Source: Bacteroidetes bacterium UBA4416 (lineage in GTDB: Bacteria > Bacteroidota > Bacteroidia > B-17B0 > Aurantibacillaceae). From it: a stretch of 44,495 nucleotides of DNA. Under the pieces are notes generated by a model. It saw nothing but the letters and a program-made list of their open reading frames with translations, did not search any database and was not told the origin of the DNA. The stretch's first letter is position 1. Every line of letters begins with the position of its first letter. Below are positions 40,741-44,495 of this stretch, one piece after another. Where the stretch lies: contig DGQK01000014.1 of NCBI GenBank assembly GCA_002390745.1, forward strand, positions 1-44,495. Reading direction: 5' to 3'. The position numbers and the translations under genes are program-made.

Positions 40741-42792
40741 CTAACGGATCATCGTGAGGTGGCCTTTGAGCTGGATAAACTCCCCGCGGGCATTCTTATA
40801 TTCCACCAGGTACACAAACACATCATCGGTTGTGCCAGAACCGTCCCAGCCTTCTGTATCGCTCGTCGTCTGGAAAACCCTGGTGCCCCAGCGATCGAAT
40901 ACCGTCACTTTATAATCCGTTTTTTCCACGAACTGCGCTACCGGCATCCAGATCTTATTGGTCCCTTTCGGGCAAAAGGCATTCGGCACAAACACATTGA
41001 CCTCTACATAGGCATCCGCTATATTGGAACGGGCAGAATCCTTATAGCCATACGTATTACCGGGGCCTTCCACAGCCTCTACATAATAGGAGAATTTCCC
41101 CTGCGCGCTGCTGAACTCTTCGACGTTGTCCACGTAGATGCGTGTTCCATAAGGAACGTTATCAACGGCAACCGGGTCAAACACGCCGTTTACAGACCGG
41201 TATATGTTGTAAGACTGCACGCCTCCCGAAAAGCCGGCATAATCGTCCCAGGTCAGTGTATTGAAATAGATATTCTCATGGTCGTTAGACACTTTCAACA
41301 GCGACGTTTTCGCGACATTACTGAATGGGCCGGGGTTTCCGCAGCTATCGGAGATCTGGAGCTTGTAATAATAACTCTGGTCGTAGGTCTTCACATCCTT
41401 ATCCACGTAAGTGCTCACGGAGCCTGAGCCTGCTGCCTGGTAAAACACCTGGCTGAAATGAACGCCATCCAGGGACCTGAAGATCGTAGCGCCTTTGTAC
41501 GACCTGCTATTGTCGATCACGTAAGTCACTGCCACCAGCTGATCCGGAGTTACACTGGCCGTACGCAGGTACACATAGGCCGGGCCCTGGGGCGCTGTGG
41601 CCAGCACGCATTTCACATTCGAATTAGCAGTAATTGCATCCCCGTTATTAAATACTTTCACATAGTAGCAGTAGGTATCTCCCGGGTTCAGGTTAGGATG
41701 TGAAAAAGCATTGGAGGAGGTTGTACCGATCATCGTTGCCGCTCCCCCGTTGATGGAGCAATATACCTGGTATTTGGAAATGCCTTTGGGCAGGTTGCCG
41801 TAATTGGACCAGGAGAGCATAGCGGTACGCGCGCAAAAGTTATAATTAAGGCCCAGGTAAATCGTCTTCTGCCCGTTGTTGGTAAGCTGGCTGATATTCC
41901 CGCAACTGTCCATCGCCGCAATCACGTAGGTTTCGGCGCCCGAAGAAGCATTGGAGTTGGTATAGGTATAGCTGGTGCTGAGCCTGCCATTAATGGTATC
42001 GATCGGAAGGTTGGTGGCTCCCGAAAGGTACACCACGTAACGCGTGGCATCCGCCGATGTGGAGGCTTCCCAGCCTATCGTCACTGAGCCGTCTGCGTTT
42101 ACCGAAACAGAATCCAGGAAAGGCACATTGGGCGGCGTGAGATCGTGGTACAGGCCGCCATTGATATTAGACTGGGAGATACAGCCCTGTGCATCGGGTG
42201 TTTCTACTTTGTAATTGTAAAACACCGAGCAGATACTGATGGTATCGATGTAATTCATTTTGGTGCCGGTATAGAGCGTTGTCCAGGCGCCCGGGGGCGA
42301 TTGGCGCGAAAGCGTAAAGGTCGTGGACCCCGTTGGCAGCACCGGCGTGTGGATCTTGTTCCAGCTTAAGGAAGGCCTGCCGCTTGCAACATTAGCGATA
42401 TTGAGGAAGATGGAACAGATAGTATCCGAAGGAGCGGAAATGGTTGCGCCGCCATTGCTGATGGTCCTGATATAGTAATACTGGGACTGTAGTGTCCCGT
42501 CAGTCGTGGTATGCAAAAACGTATTCTGGTTATAGACATTCACCGATCCTACCATGGTGAAAGGGCCTGTTGCCAAAGCGGAGTTGTAAATTTCGTAGGC
42601 AGTAAACTGCGACGCGGGATCCGGAGGGATGACCCAGGTAAGGCTTACATTACCGGCAGCATTCACCGCAGCGCAGCGAAGGGAAGGTGGCCCGGGCTGA
42701 GCAAAAGCGGCAATGGAAACGAACAGGGCCGCCAGCAGAAGGATATGTTGTGCGAAGCGTTTCAACAAATGCTTTAAATAATTGTTTTTCAA
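40741..42792 (-). CDS. T9SS type B-sorted protein with fibronectin type III-like repeats (TTG start)
   Basis: 683 residues starting at a TTG (no ATG exists before the signal peptide). The signal ends near AFAQ (residue 32). Repeated beta-sandwich units follow with PSLSWNKI, VSLTWVIPPDPASQFTAYEI and SVTIGWEAS stretches, typical of FN3 domains (five to six copies). The last 85 residues (VPNAFCPKGTNKIW, TVFDRWGTRVF, DGSGTTDDVFVYLVEY) are the gliding-motility-associated C-terminal domain, a type B signal for export by the type IX secretion system. This implies a T9SS elsewhere in the genome. Surface adhesin or secreted factor; binding partner unknown. Confidence 0.92.
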   Translation of the reverse strand: MKNNYLKHLLKRFAQHILLLAALFVSIAAFAQPGPPSLRCAAVNAAGNVSLTWVIPPDPASQFTAYEIYNSALATGPFTMVGSVNVYNQNTFLHTTTDGTLQSQYYYIRTISNGGATISAPSDTICSIFLNIANVASGRPSLSWNKIHTPVLPTGSTTFTLSRQSPPGAWTTLYTGTKMNYIDTISICSVFYNYKVETPDAQGCISQSNINGGLYHDLTPPNVPFLDSVSVNADGSVTIGWEASTSADATRYVVYLSGATNLPIDTINGRLSTSYTYTNSNASSGAETYVIAAMDSCGNISQLTNNGQKTIYLGLNYNFCARTAMLSWSNYGNLPKGISKYQVYCSINGGAATMIGTTSSNAFSHPNLNPGDTYCYYVKVFNNGDAITANSNVKCVLATAPQGPAYVYLRTASVTPDQLVAVTYVIDNSRSYKGATIFRSLDGVHFSQVFYQAAGSGSVSTYVDKDVKTYDQSYYYKLQISDSCGNPGPFSNVAKTSLLKVSNDHENIYFNTLTWDDYAGFSGGVQSYNIYRSVNGVFDPVAVDNVPYGTRIYVDNVEEFSSAQGKFSYYVEAVEGPGNTYGYKDSARSNIADAYVEVNVFVPNAFCPKGTNKIWMPVAQFVEKTDYKVTVFDRWGTRVFQTTSDTEGWDGSGTTDDVFVYLVEYKNARGEFIQLKGHLTMIR

Positions 42793-42893
42793 CTACAAAG
42801 AAACGAAAATAGGACGGTTTTAGTGTGCCGTTTGCGAAAAAACTTTTAAATCAGGCATCACACTGAGCGAATCGTCTAAAATCGTCGCTTTTT

Positions 42894-42925
42894 TTTACCT
42901 TATCCCATCAAAAAGAATAGTTTTG
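42894..42925 (+). promoter_or_regulatory. Putative promoter of the thiolase gene
   Basis: TAGTTTTG (42918-42925) matches the Bacteroidota -7 consensus exactly. TTTA 20 bases upstream (42894-42897) approximates the TTTG -33 element. The ATG is 26 bases downstream. Confidence 0.5.
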
Positions 42926-42950
42926 TACCGAACATTTTAAACCGGAATTT

Positions 42951-44156
42951 ATGCAACAAGCTTATATCATCAATGGTGTCAGAACAGCGATCGGAAACTT
43001 CGGAGGCTCCCTGTCTGTGGTTCGCACCGACGATCTCGGAACACTCGTCTTAAAAGAACTCATGAAAAAAAATCCGTCGGTCGATTGGACACAGGTGGGT
43101 GATGTGATCATGGGCTGCGCCAACCAGGCCGGCGAGGATAACCGCAATGTGGCGCGTATGGCGTCGCTGATGGCCGGTCTGCCGGTGAGCGTACCCGGAC
43201 AAACCGTAAACAGGCTTTGTGCTTCGGGCTTAAGCGCCACGATCGACGCGGCCAGGTACATCCAGTTGGGCGATGCGGAGCTGATGATCGCCTCAGGGCT
43301 GGAGAACATGACCCGCGGCCCCCTGGTGATGAGCAAAGCAGGCTCTGCCTTTGGAAGGGACCAGCAGCTCTTTGATACCAGCTTCGGCTGGAGATTCATC
43401 AACCCGAAATTGAAAGAACAATACGGTGTAGACGCCATGGGCGAAACGGCGGAAAATGTGGCTGAGATGCACCGCATCAGCCGCGAAGACCAGGATGCCT
43501 TTGCCTTATGGAGCCAGCAGAAAGCTGCCAAAGCGATGGCGGCCGGGCGTTTCGAAAAAGAAATCGTGGCAGTAGAGATCCCTCAGAAAAAAGGAGACCC
43601 CATCCTGTTCAGCAAAGATGAGTTTGCAAAACCTTCAACAACCATAGAAGGGCTTCAGAAATTAAAACCGGCTTTCAAAAAAGACGGAAGCGTAACGGCA
43701 GGCAATGCCGCCGGCCTCAACGACGGCGCCGCGGCGCTGCTACTCGCCGGAGAAAATGCCATCAAATCCTATAACCTGAAACCATTGGCCCGCATCGTAA
43801 GCAGCGCCGTAACAGGCATTGAGCCCCGCATCATGGGCCTCGGTCCGGTGGAAGCGGCTAAGCTGGCACTGAAAAAAGCCGGGCTCAGCTGGAACGACAT
43901 GGACATTATTGAGCTGAACGAGGCCTTTGCCGCCCAGGCACTGGGTTGCACGCGCCTGTGGGGCCTCGACGATAAAGACCCGCGCATTAACCCGAACGGC
44001 GGTGCCATCGCACTCGGACATCCCCTGGGCATGAGCGGAGCGAGGATCATCAACTCTGCCGCCATCGAGCTGCACGAGCAGAATAAAAAATATGCCCTGG
44101 TAACGATGTGTATCGGTGTAGGGCAAGGCTACGCCGCGATCATCGAGAAAGCATAA
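42951..44156 (+). CDS. Acetyl-CoA C-acyltransferase (thiolase, PcaF/FadA-like)
   Basis: 401-residue degradative or biosynthetic thiolase exchanging acetyl-CoA with a 3-ketoacyl-CoA. Catalytic Cys90 lies in RLCASGLSA, His357 in NGGAIALGHPLGMSG and Cys387 in MCIGVGQG; all three are present and in proper spacing. The DPRINPNGGA sequence just before the His motif is frequent in 3-oxoadipyl-CoA thiolases, so PcaF/PaaJ-like activity is an alternative to FadA-type beta-oxidation. No other fatty acid or aromatic-acid gene is nearby to decide. Single-gene unit. Confidence 0.96.
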   Translation: MQQAYIINGVRTAIGNFGGSLSVVRTDDLGTLVLKELMKKNPSVDWTQVGDVIMGCANQAGEDNRNVARMASLMAGLPVSVPGQTVNRLCASGLSATIDAARYIQLGDAELMIASGLENMTRGPLVMSKAGSAFGRDQQLFDTSFGWRFINPKLKEQYGVDAMGETAENVAEMHRISREDQDAFALWSQQKAAKAMAAGRFEKEIVAVEIPQKKGDPILFSKDEFAKPSTTIEGLQKLKPAFKKDGSVTAGNAAGLNDGAAALLLAGENAIKSYNLKPLARIVSSAVTGIEPRIMGLGPVEAAKLALKKAGLSWNDMDIIELNEAFAAQALGCTRLWGLDDKDPRINPNGGAIALGHPLGMSGARIINSAAIELHEQNKKYALVTMCIGVGQGYAAIIEKA

Positions 44157-44170
44157 AGGCATTTTTTTAC

Positions 44171-44209
44171 CGCAAAGATCGCGCAGAAAAAGCGCAGAGA
44201 AACGCAGAG
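44171..44209. repeat. CGCAGA-type tandem repeat, about 11-bp period
   Basis: CGCA recurs at 44171, 44182, 44193 and 44203, each followed by AAGAT, GAAAAA, GAGAAA and GAG. It is located 15 bases after the thiolase stop, next to copy C. Confidence 0.55.
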
Positions 44210-44256
44210 GCTTTTTTGAGTGCTAAAGCCAAAACGGATAGCATGCATGCGTCAGC

Positions 44257-44326
44257 GATTGCAGCGAAAATCCTCCGCGCTGTTCTTTTGCGCGGAGATT
44301 GTAGCGGAAAGCGCGCCCGGACGCCC
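44257..44326 (-). repeat. Modular hairpin repeat, copy C
   Basis: On the minus strand from 44326: GGGCGTCCGGGCGCGC, CTTTCCGCTACAATC, stem CTCCGCGC (44297-44290) with GCGCGGAG (44280-44273), then GGATTTTCGCTGCAATC. The flanks match copies A and B at most positions; the stem sequence is unique to this copy but still perfectly paired. Confidence 0.8.
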
Positions 44327-44403
44327 AGGTTATCAGGATTGCCTATGCACGCACGTGTGTGCGGTAATTGCTATACTACTTTCGCTATACTGCAGGTGAA
44401 ATT

Positions 44404-44495
44404 CTAGAGGCTTCGCTTATTCCTCGGGTGATAGCTTAGGATATTATCCCTTAAGAACTGCTGGTCGAGGTGCGTGTAGATCTCGGTGGTCGCCG
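44404..44495 (-). CDS. xerD: XerC/XerD-type tyrosine recombinase, C-terminal end (5' part outside window)
   Basis: The minus-strand frame is open from the window edge to a TAG at 44404-44406 and encodes 30 residues. These contain TTEIYTHLDQQFLRDNIL and end YHPRNKRSL. TEIYTHL is the active-site tyrosine segment of XerD-like site-specific recombinases, followed by the usual HPR tail. XerCD resolve chromosome dimers together with FtsK, whose gene end lies at the opposite edge of the window. Whether it is chromosomal XerD or an integrase relative cannot be settled from 30 residues, though the HPR tail supports Xer. Confidence 0.88.
   Translation of the reverse strand, partial: ATTEIYTHLDQQFLRDNILSYHPRNKRSL

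Overview
The window comes from a bacterium of the phylum Bacteroidota, most likely a chitinophagal or sphingobacterial lineage. Supporting signs are a type IX secretion type B sorting domain (gliding-motility C-terminal family), TPR plus PD40-propeller envelope proteins, an M61 peptidase with PDZ, a bacterial geranylgeranylglyceryl-phosphate-synthase-like enzyme, B12-dependent methylmalonyl-CoA mutase, promoter-like sequences of the TTTG-N19/20-TAnnTTTG kind, and intergenic palindromic repeats of a type I remember from this phylum. Assignment to a genus is not possible from the sequence alone.

Layout. 1-5825 (+): 3' part of ftsK, two unrecognised proteins, a DUF4269 protein, a lipoprotein, a membrane protein, a small soluble protein with its own terminator, and a MORN/TonB-like secreted protein. 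5891-7210 (-): S-adenosylhomocysteine hydrolase, with a shared bidirectional terminator and a recognisable promoter. 7313-10356 (+): a compact run of phosphopantetheinyl transferase, GGGP synthase, ThiE-like protein, PnuC and a NadR-like kinase. 10477-12607 (-): alpha/beta hydrolase and CinA. 12675-14729 (+): tandem DUF4197 proteins and a small HExxH membrane protein. 14949-17065 (-): serine hydrolase, then an XRE regulator/membrane protein operon preceded by a perfect palindrome. 17266-17560: hairpin-rich repeat region. 17689-19820 (+): glycosyltransferase, endonuclease III and a Bcp-type peroxiredoxin, the last two with lysine-rich tails. 19826-27704 (-): two paralogous TPR-PD40-SPOR-like envelope proteins, a Sua5/YciO-type protein, two paralogous small membrane proteins and an M61 peptidase. 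27849-38880 (+): Crp/Fnr regulator with an MBL hydrolase, a TPR protein, SUI1/eIF1-like factor, mutA-mutB, DUF486, holA, an M48 peptidase and a membrane protein. 38855-39196: tandem and dispersed repeats. 39270-42792 (-): VWA protein and a T9SS-sorted fibronectin-type protein. 42951-44156 (+): thiolase. 44157-44330: repeats. 44404-44495 (-): 3' end of a XerD-type recombinase.

How the genes fit together. Most of the window is housekeeping: chromosome segregation and replication (FtsK, HolA, XerD end), methyl cycle (AhcY), cofactor supply (Ppt, ThiE-like, PnuC, NadR-like kinase, CinA), base-excision and peroxide defence (Nth, Bcp), and propionate/fatty acid carbon flow (MutAB, thiolase). A second layer is envelope biology: PD40/SPOR-like proteins, VWA and T9SS-sorted proteins, M48 and M61 peptidases.

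The most unusual signal is not a gene. Three copies of a modular repeat (17281-17387 +, 39112-39196 -, 44257-44326 -) share conserved flanks but enclose stems whose sequence differs while both arms stay complementary. Such compensating change is what selection on a folded RNA or DNA structure would produce. Other palindromic repeats lie near it or flank neighbouring genes (34769-34821, 35214-35274, 38891-39036).
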